A stretch of DNA of 19,851 nt, taken from positions 8,838 to 28,688 of the forward strand of contig DFHL01000027.1 in the NCBI GenBank assembly GCA_002371315.1, given 5' to 3'. The notes under the pieces are model-generated. The model was not told where the DNA came from and ran no database searches. It saw nothing but the letters and a program-made list of their open reading frames with translations. The position numbers and the translations under genes were made by a program. Positions 1-7,610 of this stretch are shown here, piece after piece. Each line of letters begins with the position of its first letter. The first letter of the stretch is position 1. This DNA comes from Bacteroidales bacterium UBA3724. Its GTDB lineage: Bacteria; Bacteroidota; Bacteroidia; Bacteroidales; P3.

Positions 1-1
1 A

Positions 2-25
2 CCCTCAAACCCTTAAACCCTCAAT
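2..25. repeat. Three tandem 8-bp units ending at a start codon
   Basis: The units CCCTCAAA, CCCTTAAA and CCCTCAAT lie head to tail and the last base directly precedes the ATG at 26. The repeat therefore fills the place where a leader or ribosome-binding region would lie. The array may continue upstream of the window. A second array with an 8-bp period lies before the SUI1 gene (8533-8572). Confidence 0.75.
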
Positions 26-916
26 ATGTCCTGCCATAAATGCCCACGCCAATGCCAATCCCAGCCCGGATTCTGCCATAGCGATTCCCAGCGCCCCGAA
101 GTGGCCGCGGTCTATGCCCACACCGGCGAGGAACCGCCCATCAGCGGCCGACGCGGCATCAGCAACATATTCTTCGCACACTGCAACCTGCAGTGCATCT
201 TCTGCCAAAACCACCGCATATCGCGCGCAACGGTCGACCCGGAACTGGTGGCCCTGCACAGCATCGACGAGATAGTCGACGCCACGGCGCAAAGCCTCAG
301 CCACACCGAAAACATCGTCGGACTGGTCAGCGCCACGCAATACAGCGACCTCGTGGCCCCCATCGTCGAGGGGCTGCACCAAAGGGGCCTCTACCCTACC
401 GTCGTCTACAACACCAACGGCTACGAAAGCGTCGAAGTGCTGCGCCAGATAGCCCCCTACATCGACATCTACCTGCCCGACTACAAATACAGCGACGCCG
501 ACATTGCGCGGCGCTACTCCAACGCCGCCGACTATCCCGACGTGGCCGCGCTGGCCCTCAAGGAGATGTACAACCAGAAAGGCTCGTCGCTGCCCACCGA
601 CGACGACGGTATGGCCTTCCGCGGCCTCATCGTGCGCCACCTGGTGCTGCCCGGACAGGTCGACAACTCGATACGCTGTCTCGAATGGCTGGCCGACAAC
701 CTCTCGCCCAACATCTACGTGTCGCTTATGGCGCAATATTTCCCGCCCGAAGGCACCGCCCTGCCCGACCAGCTGGGACGCCGGCTGACGGCCGACGAAT
801 ACCGGCGCGTGACCGACGCCTTCGACTCGCTCGGATTCCACCGCGGATGGGTGCAGGAACTCGAAGCCGCCGAGACCTACAAGCCTCATTTCGAAGCGGA
901 AACATACTTCAAATAG
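26..916 (+). CDS. Radical SAM protein, PflX-like (COG1313 type)
   Basis: A 296-aa iron-sulfur protein of the radical SAM superfamily. The CxxxCxxC cluster motif is at C53, C57 and C60 (HCNLQCIFCQN), where a [4Fe-4S] centre would bind S-adenosylmethionine. A second cysteine group at the N-terminus (C3, C6, C10, C17, in the form CxxCPRxC) is typical of the COG1313/PflX group and may bind another cluster. Similarity to pyruvate formate-lyase activases is limited to the radical SAM core, and the substrate of this family is not established. Length is normal for the group. The ATG at 26 is chosen because the cysteine motif begins at residue 3. No partner glycyl-radical enzyme is visible; the next gene starts 79 nt downstream and may be cotranscribed. 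The family call is firm, the reaction unknown. Confidence 0.88.
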   Translation: MSCHKCPRQCQSQPGFCHSDSQRPEVAAVYAHTGEEPPISGRRGISNIFFAHCNLQCIFCQNHRISRATVDPELVALHSIDEIVDATAQSLSHTENIVGLVSATQYSDLVAPIVEGLHQRGLYPTVVYNTNGYESVEVLRQIAPYIDIYLPDYKYSDADIARRYSNAADYPDVAALALKEMYNQKGSSLPTDDDGMAFRGLIVRHLVLPGQVDNSIRCLEWLADNLSPNIYVSLMAQYFPPEGTALPDQLGRRLTADEYRRVTDAFDSLGFHRGWVQELEAAETYKPHFEAETYFK

Positions 917-995
917 GAACCGTGCAAAACGCAGTTTGAAGAAACAACCCCCTTATTTCAATTCCCGAATCACAATCAATAAAACAACCATAGCA

Positions 996-1610
996 ATGGC
1001 AAAAAAAGAAAGACTGGACTTCGACTACGAGGATTTTTTCAACGAGAAGCTCGAAAACATCGCCGTCCTGATGTGGAACACCCGCCTTCCGGCCTTCACC
1101 TTCGCGTTCTATCTCAACCAGTTATACAATCTCAACCTCGAGCGTCGCGACGACATAGCAAGTCCAAACGGCGACGAAAGCCGCTGGACGCTCTACAGCT
1201 GGCAGTCGAACGTCGACCAGCAAGCCTACTTCCTTATAGAACAGCCGATTGACACCACGAATGCCGGCGGCACGTTCTTCGACAAGATACTGCTCATCGT
1301 CGGCGCCGAAGTATTCGACACGGCGCGGCGCATCTACGACGAAACGTCGCAGACCATCGGCATTGCCGACAGTCCGACGATGCCCGAGCGCGACGAAATG
1401 CTGCGCACTTTCGTCGAAACGGGCATCTTCGAAAGCGCCCTCTTCGACTTCTCGGACCCCGACCGGCCCGAAACGACCTACTTCCCCTCGGCTGCACGCA
1501 ACGCCGCGCTGCAGAAGAAACAGGACCGATTCCTGAAGGAACAGCGCGACCTCATCTCCGACCTCATCATCGTCCTCGACCCGCTGCTGCCCGACTTCGA
1601 AAGCATCTGA
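996..1610 (+). CDS. Uncharacterised 204-aa protein, weakly IPExxxVDY-like
   Basis: The reading frame is open from a TTG at 936, but the ATG at 996 (MAKKERLDF) is the better start: it follows an A-rich leader, and the 20 residues before it look like translated leader. The product is soluble and acidic, with no signal peptide or membrane segment. The N-terminal half (DFDYEDFF, then aromatic-rich hydrophobic stretches, then FFDKILLIVGAE) resembles in outline the small IPExxxVDY proteins of Bacteroidetes, whose role is unknown, but this protein is longer and I do not see the signature itself. The C-terminus is a charged helix (KKQDRFLKEQRDLISD) followed by a hydrophobic strand. Codon use matches the neighbours, so it is a real gene. 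A hairpin follows 30 nt after the stop. Confidence 0.75.
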   Translation: MAKKERLDFDYEDFFNEKLENIAVLMWNTRLPAFTFAFYLNQLYNLNLERRDDIASPNGDESRWTLYSWQSNVDQQAYFLIEQPIDTTNAGGTFFDKILLIVGAEVFDTARRIYDETSQTIGIADSPTMPERDEMLRTFVETGIFESALFDFSDPDRPETTYFPSAARNAALQKKQDRFLKEQRDLISDLIIVLDPLLPDFESI

Positions 1611-1640
1611 CCGCGCACCTAAACGGCCTCACATTCGTCG

Positions 1641-1683
1641 ACAAGGATTTGCATTCCACACAACTGCGGATGCAAATCCTTGT
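1641..1683 (+). terminator. Hairpin terminator after the 996-1610 gene
   Basis: A perfect 14-bp inverted repeat: ACAAGGATTTGCAT at 1641-1654 and its complement at 1670-1683, with a 15-nt loop. The T-tract after it is short and broken (TTCATACCGTTTTG), so efficiency is uncertain, but position and stem length fit transcription termination. Confidence 0.7.
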
Positions 1684-1832
1684 TTCATACCGTTTTGTCT
1701 CTTCCTTCCGCCCCAAAATACCGACATCCGAAACGTCCCGGCACCCCGTTGCCGCGAGGATGCTACGGGCCATTTCCGGCCCAAACCCAAATGTTAAATC
1801 TATCAAAGCCCACTGGAGTGAATTTTAACAAA

Positions 1833-1876
1833 AGTTTGGTAGAAGTTTGGGTGAACTTTGGTAGGTATTTGGTGCT
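1833..1876. repeat. 11-bp-period imperfect tandem repeat, copy A
   Basis: Four 11-bp units in register: AGTTTGGTAGA, AGTTTGGGTGA, ACTTTGGTAGG and TATTTGGTGCT. The last three match, unit by unit and in the same order, units at 11662-11694, and similarity extends a little upstream (CAAAGCCCACTG here, CAAAGTCCACTG there). The two loci are therefore copies of one dispersed intergenic element rather than independent low-complexity DNA. Confidence 0.75.
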
Positions 1877-2021
1877 TGGAAACCAGCGTTTTAAGAAAGA
1901 GCGAAAATTGGCCATTTTTTAACAGATTTTAAGTTAAAATTTAACATTTCAGAAGCACTCCAAACGGTGTTCGGAAGCCTCGTCTGCGGAAGCCGACGGC
2001 AACGGTGCGGCAAGGCACGGG

Positions 2022-2060
2022 CAACTCTGAGTCAACTCTGAGTCAACTCTAAGTCAACTC
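2022..2060. repeat. Tandem 11-bp repeat (CAACTCTGAGT)
   Basis: Units CAACTCTGAGT (2022-2032), CAACTCTGAGT (2033-2043) and CAACTCTAAGT (2044-2054), then a partial CAACTC. Two units are identical and the third differs by one base. Copy number could vary by slippage. It has the same 11-bp period as the repeat 150 nt upstream but an unrelated unit. Confidence 0.85.
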
Positions 2061-2214
2061 GCCAACATTCCAAGGCCAAACTGACGCGACGGCAGGCCCA
2101 AACAAGCGGAAAAAACAGGCCCGGCGCGGGGCAAGGCGGACTTTGCGCCAAGGCATCGACTGCCATATATTCAGCAACTTACGGGACAGCAGCAAAAAAA
2201 TAAACGCCCCAAAA

Positions 2215-2245
2215 CTTGCTATCAATGTTTTTTTTAGTATTTTTG
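2215..2245 (+). promoter_or_regulatory. Bacteroidetes-type promoter for the DUF349 gene
   Basis: TATTTTTG at 2238-2245 fits the -7 consensus TAnnTTTG, and CTTG at 2215-2218 lies 19 nt upstream as a -33 element. Predicted transcription starts near 2252, leaving a leader of about 80 nt, rich in A, before the ATG at 2330. Confidence 0.7.
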
Positions 2246-2329
2246 CACATCAAATCGAACAGAGACAAACAGCAAAATAATGATTAATCCACTACATAAC
2301 AAGCAATTGTAACACAAACCAAACAATCT

Positions 2330-4372
2330 ATGGAAGAACCAAAAGAAATGCAGAACGAGACAATGGAGCCCCTCAACACTCAATCCGAGCCCGAGGCAAC
2401 CCTGTCCGAGCAGACACCCGACCCTCTGGCAGCATCGCCTGCTGAAACCAACGAAGCGCAGCCTGTGGACACAGCAGCCGAAAACGCTGACGTCCAGCCT
2501 GCTGCCAACGACGAGCAAGCCACCGCAGAACCCAACGGCGAAACTGCCGCCGAGCAGGACGAGCCTGCCACCGACGACGAGCACGCCGCCGAACCGGAAG
2601 TCGAAGAAGAACCCACGGTCGACTACAGCGCCGCAAGCCGCGAAGAGCTGATCGAAGCCCTGAAGGAGCTGCTCCAGACCGACGACATCACCAAGATCAA
2701 GAACCGCGTAGGCGCAATCAAAATCCGCTTTGCCGAAGTGGACCGCGAGGCCAAGAAGGCGGCCTTCGACAAATTCATCGAAGAAGGCGGCAACAAGGAC
2801 GAATACGAAGGCGGCGACGACGCCGTGGCCGAAGCCTACCGCAAGATATACAACACCTACCGCGAACGCCGACAGAAGCACATCGACGAAATCGAGGCCC
2901 AGAAGAAACACAATCTGGAACAGAAACAGCAGATTCTTGAAGAGCTGCGCAAGCTGATCGACGACGACAGCGAGAGCCTCAAGCAATCCTACGACCAGTT
3001 CAACGCCATCCAGGACCGCTGGAAAGGCATCGGCGAGGTGCCGCGTGCCGAGCTCAACGGGCTGTGGCAGAACTACCACTTCCTTGTCGAGCAGTTCTTC
3101 AACAAGGTGAAAATCAACAAAGAACTAATTCTTCTCGACCAGAAGAAGAACCTCGAAAGCAAGACCCTGCTCTGCGAGAAGGCCGAAGAGCTCATCGTCG
3201 AACCCTCGATTGCCAAGGCCGCCAAAGAGCTGCAGAGCCTGCGCGAGCAATGGCGCGAGATAGGCCCCGTGCCCGTGGAACAGAACGACGAGATATGGAC
3301 CCGCTTCCGCGCAGCCGCCAGCCAGATCGACGAACGCCGCCGCGAATACTACGACCAGCGCCGCGAAGAAATGGAGAAGAACCTGCTGGCCAAGCAGGCC
3401 CTGATCGACAAGGCCAAGGAGCTGACGGCCGAAACGCCGACAAGCACCAAGCAGTGGAACGACATTTCGGCACAGCTCGACGAGCTGCTGAAAGTGTGGA
3501 AGAGCATAGGCCCCGTGCCGCGCGAGCAGAACGAGGAGATATGGAAGTCGTTCAAGGGCGGCATCGACGTTTTCTATGCTGCCAAGAAGCAGTATTTCGG
3601 CACCGTCAAGGACGAGCAGAGCGAGAACTACAACAAGAAAATCGACCTTTGCCTTCAGGCCGAAGCCATCGCCAAGCGCGACGACTGGAAGAAGGCCACC
3701 GAGGAGCTTCTCAAGCTTCAGGACGAATGGAAAAAGATAGGCCCCGTCAACCGCAAGGTCAGCGAAAAGATCTGGCAGCGCTTCCGCAGCGCCTGCGACG
3801 AGTTCTTTGCGCACAAATCGGAATACTACACCACCCTGCGCGGCTCGGAACAGGAAAACCTGCAGAAGAAGGAAGCCATCCTGGCCGAACTGAAAGCCTA
3901 CAGCTTTGGCGACAATAAGGACGAGAACCTCAACGCTATCAAGGACTTCCAGCGCCGCTGGATGGAAGTGGGCTATGTGCCCATCGCCGACAAGCAGCGC
4001 CTGCAAAAGGACTTCCGCGACACCATCAACGCGATGTTCGAGCAGCTGAAAATCACGGCGCGCGAAGCCGAACTGGCCTCGTTCCGCGAGACGCTGCACA
4101 GCAACAAGGGCGGACGCCCCCTCGGCGACAAGCGCGAGCAGCTGCTGGAGCAGATACAGAAGCTGCGTGCCGACCTGAACCTGTGGGAGAACAACCTCGG
4201 TTTCCTGGCCGAATCGAAACAGGCCGACCTGCTAAAGGCTGAGTTTGAGAAGAAAATGCTCAACGCACGCCAGGAAATTGCCCTGCTCGAGGCCAAGCTC
4301 AAAATCATCGACAACGAGAGCAAACAGGCTGCCGCAGAAAAGAAAGAGGACAAGGCTACCCAGGCCGAATAA
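2330..4372 (+). CDS. DUF349 repeat protein
   Basis: A 680-aa soluble, highly charged protein. The first 100 or so residues are low-complexity and acidic (rich in E, A, P, T, Q), probably disordered. The rest is helical and carries five DUF349-type repeats, recognised by the motif W-K-x-I-G-x-V-P-x-E followed by W-x-x-F, at about residues 230, 307, 387, 465 and 543, a spacing of about 78. The last repeat is degenerate (RWMEVGYVP). A final coiled-coil-like segment (about 590-670) is rich in L, E and K. DUF349 proteins of this form are widespread in Bacteroidetes; their role is not established. There is no signal peptide, so it should be cytoplasmic. It is a single-gene unit between its own promoter and a strong terminator. 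Confidence 0.92.
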   Translation: MEEPKEMQNETMEPLNTQSEPEATLSEQTPDPLAASPAETNEAQPVDTAAENADVQPAANDEQATAEPNGETAAEQDEPATDDEHAAEPEVEEEPTVDYSAASREELIEALKELLQTDDITKIKNRVGAIKIRFAEVDREAKKAAFDKFIEEGGNKDEYEGGDDAVAEAYRKIYNTYRERRQKHIDEIEAQKKHNLEQKQQILEELRKLIDDDSESLKQSYDQFNAIQDRWKGIGEVPRAELNGLWQNYHFLVEQFFNKVKINKELILLDQKKNLESKTLLCEKAEELIVEPSIAKAAKELQSLREQWREIGPVPVEQNDEIWTRFRAAASQIDERRREYYDQRREEMEKNLLAKQALIDKAKELTAETPTSTKQWNDISAQLDELLKVWKSIGPVPREQNEEIWKSFKGGIDVFYAAKKQYFGTVKDEQSENYNKKIDLCLQAEAIAKRDDWKKATEELLKLQDEWKKIGPVNRKVSEKIWQRFRSACDEFFAHKSEYYTTLRGSEQENLQKKEAILAELKAYSFGDNKDENLNAIKDFQRRWMEVGYVPIADKQRLQKDFRDTINAMFEQLKITAREAELASFRETLHSNKGGRPLGDKREQLLEQIQKLRADLNLWENNLGFLAESKQADLLKAEFEKKMLNARQEIALLEAKLKIIDNESKQAAAEKKEDKATQAE

Positions 4373-4422
4373 GGGCAACCTTAGGCTCTAGACGCTGCGC
4401 CACGCCTGACGGCTGACGATAG

Positions 4423-4459
4423 GAAGCGCGCCCTGGGGGCGCGCTTCTTTTGTGTTTTT
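4423..4459 (+). terminator. Strong rho-independent terminator
   Basis: An 11-bp GC-rich stem (GAAGCGCGCCC at 4423-4433 with GGGCGCGCTTC at 4437-4447), a 3-nt loop TGG, then TTTTGTGTTTTT. A textbook intrinsic terminator about 50 nt behind the DUF349 gene. Confidence 0.93.
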
Positions 4460-4490
4460 GTTGGGCGTGCCGCGGCACACCCAACAAAAA
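4455..4490. terminator. Second, nearly perfect palindrome (36 bp)
   Basis: The left arm, 4455-4472, pairs with the right arm, 4473-4490; the only mismatch is C4466 against A4479, which becomes a G-T wobble on the minus strand. The outer arms are T5 and A5, so the hairpin has a U-tract on either strand and may stop antisense transcription as well as backing up the preceding terminator. It ends 28 nt before the -7 element of the next gene, so an operator role cannot be excluded. Confidence 0.6.
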
Positions 4491-4518
4491 AATCGTCGCC
4501 ACGTTACACTTTTTTTCG

Positions 4519-4526
4519 TATCTTTG
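4519..4526 (+). promoter_or_regulatory. -7 element for the GldB-like gene
   Basis: TATCTTTG matches TAnnTTTG exactly. No clear TTTG -33 element is visible 19-21 nt upstream. The transcript would start about 20 nt before the ATG at 4553. Confidence 0.6.
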
Positions 4527-4552
4527 CAATTTGCCTTGAAACAAATATAACA

Positions 4553-5542
4553 ATGAAAACCATAATAAAAACATTAATTTGCAGCATATTGCCGACCTTG
4601 CTGCTTGCGGCCTGCGGCGGCAAAGTTCAGAATGGCGACAGCAACGGGGTCCACATACACCGCTATGAACAGGCTATGTTCGACACGCCGGCGGAAAAAC
4701 TTCCCGATGCGCTGAAAGCCTTCAAGAACGGGTTCGACAGTCCCCTGCTGAACATCTATCCTGACGACCAGCAATTTGTGGCGCAGATTGCCGACTTTGT
4801 GGCCGACGCCACCGTGCGCGACATCTACAACATCACGCAGCAGCACTATGCCGACCTGCGCTGGCTCGAAAAGGAGCTGACCTCGGCAATGAAGAAAGCC
4901 CGTGCACTGGACTGCGGAATCGACCAGATGCAGGTGGCCACCTTCGTTTCGGGATACTTCGACTATGGCAACCGCATCCTTGCCGACCGCGAAAGCAAGA
5001 GTGTCGTCGTCAGCATCGACCAGTATGCCCTTGGGTGGATGGAGAAATACAGCTGGTTCGGACTGCCGATGTACATTGCGGAGCTGAGCGACAGCGCTTT
5101 TCTGGCTTCGGACATAATGGCCGAAATGGCACGCCAGTTCATCGCTATGCCCGACGAGAAGAATGTGACGATGCTCGACCTGATGGTGTCGGAGGGCAAA
5201 GTGCTTTACTTCCTCGACCAGGTGATGCCCCGCAAAGAGGAGCGGCTGAAGATACGCTACAGCGAAGAACAGATGGATTGGATGCGCGCCAACGAAAGCC
5301 ACGTATGGGCCTATTTCATTCAGAATGACCTGCTTTACGAGAAAGACTACAATCGTTACCACAACTTTACCGACGAGGCTCCGAAGACCAACGCCTTCAA
5401 GGACTCGGCGCCGAGAACGACACAGTACATTGGGTGGCAAATAGTCCGCAAGTATATGGAAAACAGCAAATCGACTATGAAGGAGCTGTTCGACAACACC
5501 AACTCGCAGTCCATACTTCAGATATCGAAATATAAGCCCTGA
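4553..5542 (+). CDS. gldB: GldB-like lipoprotein
   Basis: A 329-aa lipoprotein. The signal peptide ends in a lipobox (LLLAAC), with C21 as the lipidated residue. The body matches the GldB family: an early FD/F..YP region, SEGKVLYFLDQVMP near residue 213, then W..NE..VW.YFI..DLLYEKD and IGWQIVRKYM near residue 296, ending in ISKYKP. In gliding Flavobacteria GldB is needed for gliding and type IX secretion, but homologues are common in non-motile gut Bacteroidales, where the role is unknown. No HExxH metal site is present. It has its own promoter; the next gene starts 127 nt downstream. Family call firm, symbol by homology only. Confidence 0.85.
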   Translation: MKTIIKTLICSILPTLLLAACGGKVQNGDSNGVHIHRYEQAMFDTPAEKLPDALKAFKNGFDSPLLNIYPDDQQFVAQIADFVADATVRDIYNITQQHYADLRWLEKELTSAMKKARALDCGIDQMQVATFVSGYFDYGNRILADRESKSVVVSIDQYALGWMEKYSWFGLPMYIAELSDSAFLASDIMAEMARQFIAMPDEKNVTMLDLMVSEGKVLYFLDQVMPRKEERLKIRYSEEQMDWMRANESHVWAYFIQNDLLYEKDYNRYHNFTDEAPKTNAFKDSAPRTTQYIGWQIVRKYMENSKSTMKELFDNTNSQSILQISKYKP

Positions 5543-5669
5543 AATGCCTCTTCCGAAGCTGAGGATGACCCTGCCGGGCATTCAAGGCATCGGATTGATT
5601 TCGAAGGGTACGACTTTATAGACAGCAATATACATACGACCCGACAAAACAATTATCACCAAAAATAAT

Positions 5670-7607
5670 ATGTCACAAAGAAAAATCTGGTTCAAACCCA
5701 GGAACATATACACCTACATTCTGACCAAAATGCTCATCGCCCTGGTGGCCCTTACGCTTACACAGGTGATGTACTATGCACTCAACAGCAACCATTTCCA
5801 CATTGACGGCTTCGGCGAATGGGCCGGCATCGTATGGGGATTCCTGCGTTTCGGCGTTGCCACGCTGACGCTTGTCCTGGTGCCGTTCATCGTGCTGAAC
5901 CTGATTCCGGGCAAAGTGCGCTGGCATCGCTGGTATCGGGCCATCAGCGACTGCCTGTACCTCATACCGTCGCTGACGGTGGTGATAGTCAACCAGATAG
6001 ACGTAGCCTACTTTCAGTTCACCTATCGCCGGATGAGCAGCGAGATGTTTGCCTATATGGGTGTTGGCGGCGATATGGGCAACCTGATTCCCAAGTTTTT
6101 GGTCGACTATTGGCCCGTCAGCGTAAGCGGTGTGGCCATCATCGCCTTGATGATGCTCTGTTCGCATCGCACCGCATTCCCGCCCCTGAACAAATACGGT
6201 ATCAATCGCCGCAACGACTGGATAGGGCTGGCTGCAGGCCTGCTGTTGACCTTCTTCTTTGTCCGCGGCGGCGCACAACGCCATTTCATTGCCCTCAACG
6301 ACGCGGCTCGCTACTGCCAGCCAAAGAACACGCCTATGGTGCTCAATTCGCCTTACAACATAATCCGCACATTGGGCGTCCCCGACCTCGAGCCGCTGGA
6401 CTATATGAGCGACGACGAGGCGCGCGCGCTGTTCGACCCCGAATTCAAGCCCCTGGCCGGCAGGGCTGAAGGCATCAAATACGGCAACTTCTGTGCCGGA
6501 GCAGGACAGATAGCCTACATCGGCAGCGACAGCCTGACCTACTACAGAGGCAAAAACATAGTAATCATCATCTTGGAAAGCTTCTCGCAGGAATATATGG
6601 GTTGCTACAACGACAGCATAATGGAGAGCTTCACGCCTTTCCTTGATTCGCTGGCAACCAAAAGCCTGCTGCTGCAGGGACGCTCGAACGGCAAGAAATC
6701 AATCGAGTCCATTCCGTCGGTGATGGCTTCGCTGCCCACGCTGATGGACCGCCCCGTGCTGATGTCGCAATACAAAAAGAACGACATTGTCGGCCTGCCG
6801 ATGCTCCTTAAAAAGCACGGATACAACACGGCCTTCTTCCACGGTGCGTACAACGGCTCGATGGGCTTCGACGCATTTTGCAAGAAGATAGGCTTCGATG
6901 CCTACTATGGCCGCAACGAGTTTGGCGACGACAGCTACCACGACGGCACGTGGGGCATCTTCGACGAGCCATTCCTGCAATATATGGCCCTGCAGCTGAC
7001 GCGCACTCCCGAACCGTTCTTCGCCGGCGTATTCACAATCTCGTCGCACCACCCCTACACCATTCCGAAGAAATACCAGGGCAAGCTGAAAACGGGCAGC
7101 CACCCCATACTGCAATGCGTGAACTACAGCGACCAGGCGCTGCGTAATTTCTTTGCCACCGCCTCGCAGCAGCCTTGGTACGACAACACGCTGTTTATCA
7201 TTATGGCCGACCATCCGGCACAGGCCCTGTCGCCCCAGTTCAACGACTACGGCCCCTGGTACCGCATACCGATGATTGTCTTCGACCCGCAGCACCCCGT
7301 CGGACAGCGCAGCGACCGCATTGTGCAGCAGAGCGACATAATGCCGACGCTGATAGACTACCTTGGGCTGAACGAGCCTTGCATCTGCTTCGGCAACAGC
7401 ATCTTCCAGCAGTCCGAAGGATGGCAGGTGGCCTTTGGATGCGGCTATCACCAACTTGTTACTGCCGACGGCACAGCCCTGCTCGAAGAGACCACCGACC
7501 GCACCTTCGAAGAGGACGGCAACGGCAAACTCGACCTGCTGAAAGCCATCCTGCAGCAATACTCCAAAAGAATGATCGACAACCAACTAAAGATAAAAAC
7601 TGAATAA
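5670..7607 (+). CDS. LtaS-type membrane phosphoglycerol/phosphoethanolamine transferase-like protein (sulfatase fold)
   Basis: A 645-aa protein with about five membrane helices in the first 200 residues (near 20-38, 50-78, 95-112, 140-163 and 186-200) followed by an extracytoplasmic sulfatase/alkaline-phosphatase domain, the layout of lipoteichoic acid synthase. The domain opens with NIVIIILESFSQEY (metal-binding E303) and has ADHPAQA with D514 and H515 as likely metal ligands. At the nucleophile position, where LtaS has Thr, the sequence is SNGKKSIES, with S344 the probable nucleophile. Such enzymes move a phospho head group from a phospholipid to an acceptor and release diacylglycerol. The acceptor here is unknown; Bacteroidales make no lipoteichoic acid. 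The lipid kinase gene 3 nt downstream would fit diacylglycerol recycling. Confidence 0.87.
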   Translation: MSQRKIWFKPRNIYTYILTKMLIALVALTLTQVMYYALNSNHFHIDGFGEWAGIVWGFLRFGVATLTLVLVPFIVLNLIPGKVRWHRWYRAISDCLYLIPSLTVVIVNQIDVAYFQFTYRRMSSEMFAYMGVGGDMGNLIPKFLVDYWPVSVSGVAIIALMMLCSHRTAFPPLNKYGINRRNDWIGLAAGLLLTFFFVRGGAQRHFIALNDAARYCQPKNTPMVLNSPYNIIRTLGVPDLEPLDYMSDDEARALFDPEFKPLAGRAEGIKYGNFCAGAGQIAYIGSDSLTYYRGKNIVIIILESFSQEYMGCYNDSIMESFTPFLDSLATKSLLLQGRSNGKKSIESIPSVMASLPTLMDRPVLMSQYKKNDIVGLPMLLKKHGYNTAFFHGAYNGSMGFDAFCKKIGFDAYYGRNEFGDDSYHDGTWGIFDEPFLQYMALQLTRTPEPFFAGVFTISSHHPYTIPKKYQGKLKTGSHPILQCVNYSDQALRNFFATASQQPWYDNTLFIIMADHPAQALSPQFNDYGPWYRIPMIVFDPQHPVGQRSDRIVQQSDIMPTLIDYLGLNEPCICFGNSIFQQSEGWQVAFGCGYHQLVTADGTALLEETTDRTFEEDGNGKLDLLKAILQQYSKRMIDNQLKIKTE

Positions 7608-7610
7608 ACC

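Larger units (their letters stand above)
1684..2214. other. Non-coding stretch between terminator and DUF349 promoter
   Basis: No convincing gene is present. The stretch is less GC-rich than the genes around it up to about 1960 and has long T and A runs, then turns GC-rich. It holds two 11-bp-period repeats (1833-1876 and 2022-2060). Short open frames across it translate the repeats and show no family features. It could hold an unrecognised small RNA, but no fold or promoter singles one out. Confidence 0.6.

Noticed and set aside
1680..1922. 80-aa open frame across the repeat in the first intergenic gap
   Set aside because: It translates terminator and repeat DNA, has no family features, and codon use unlike the neighbours.
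4574..5581. 335-aa minus-strand frame opposite the GldB-like gene, and similar long antisense frames at 2234-3079, 3125-4099, 6699-7586 and 7587-8447
   Set aside because: All mirror confident genes on the other strand; strong C-ending codon use removes stops from the opposite frames. No motif, signal or promoter supports them.
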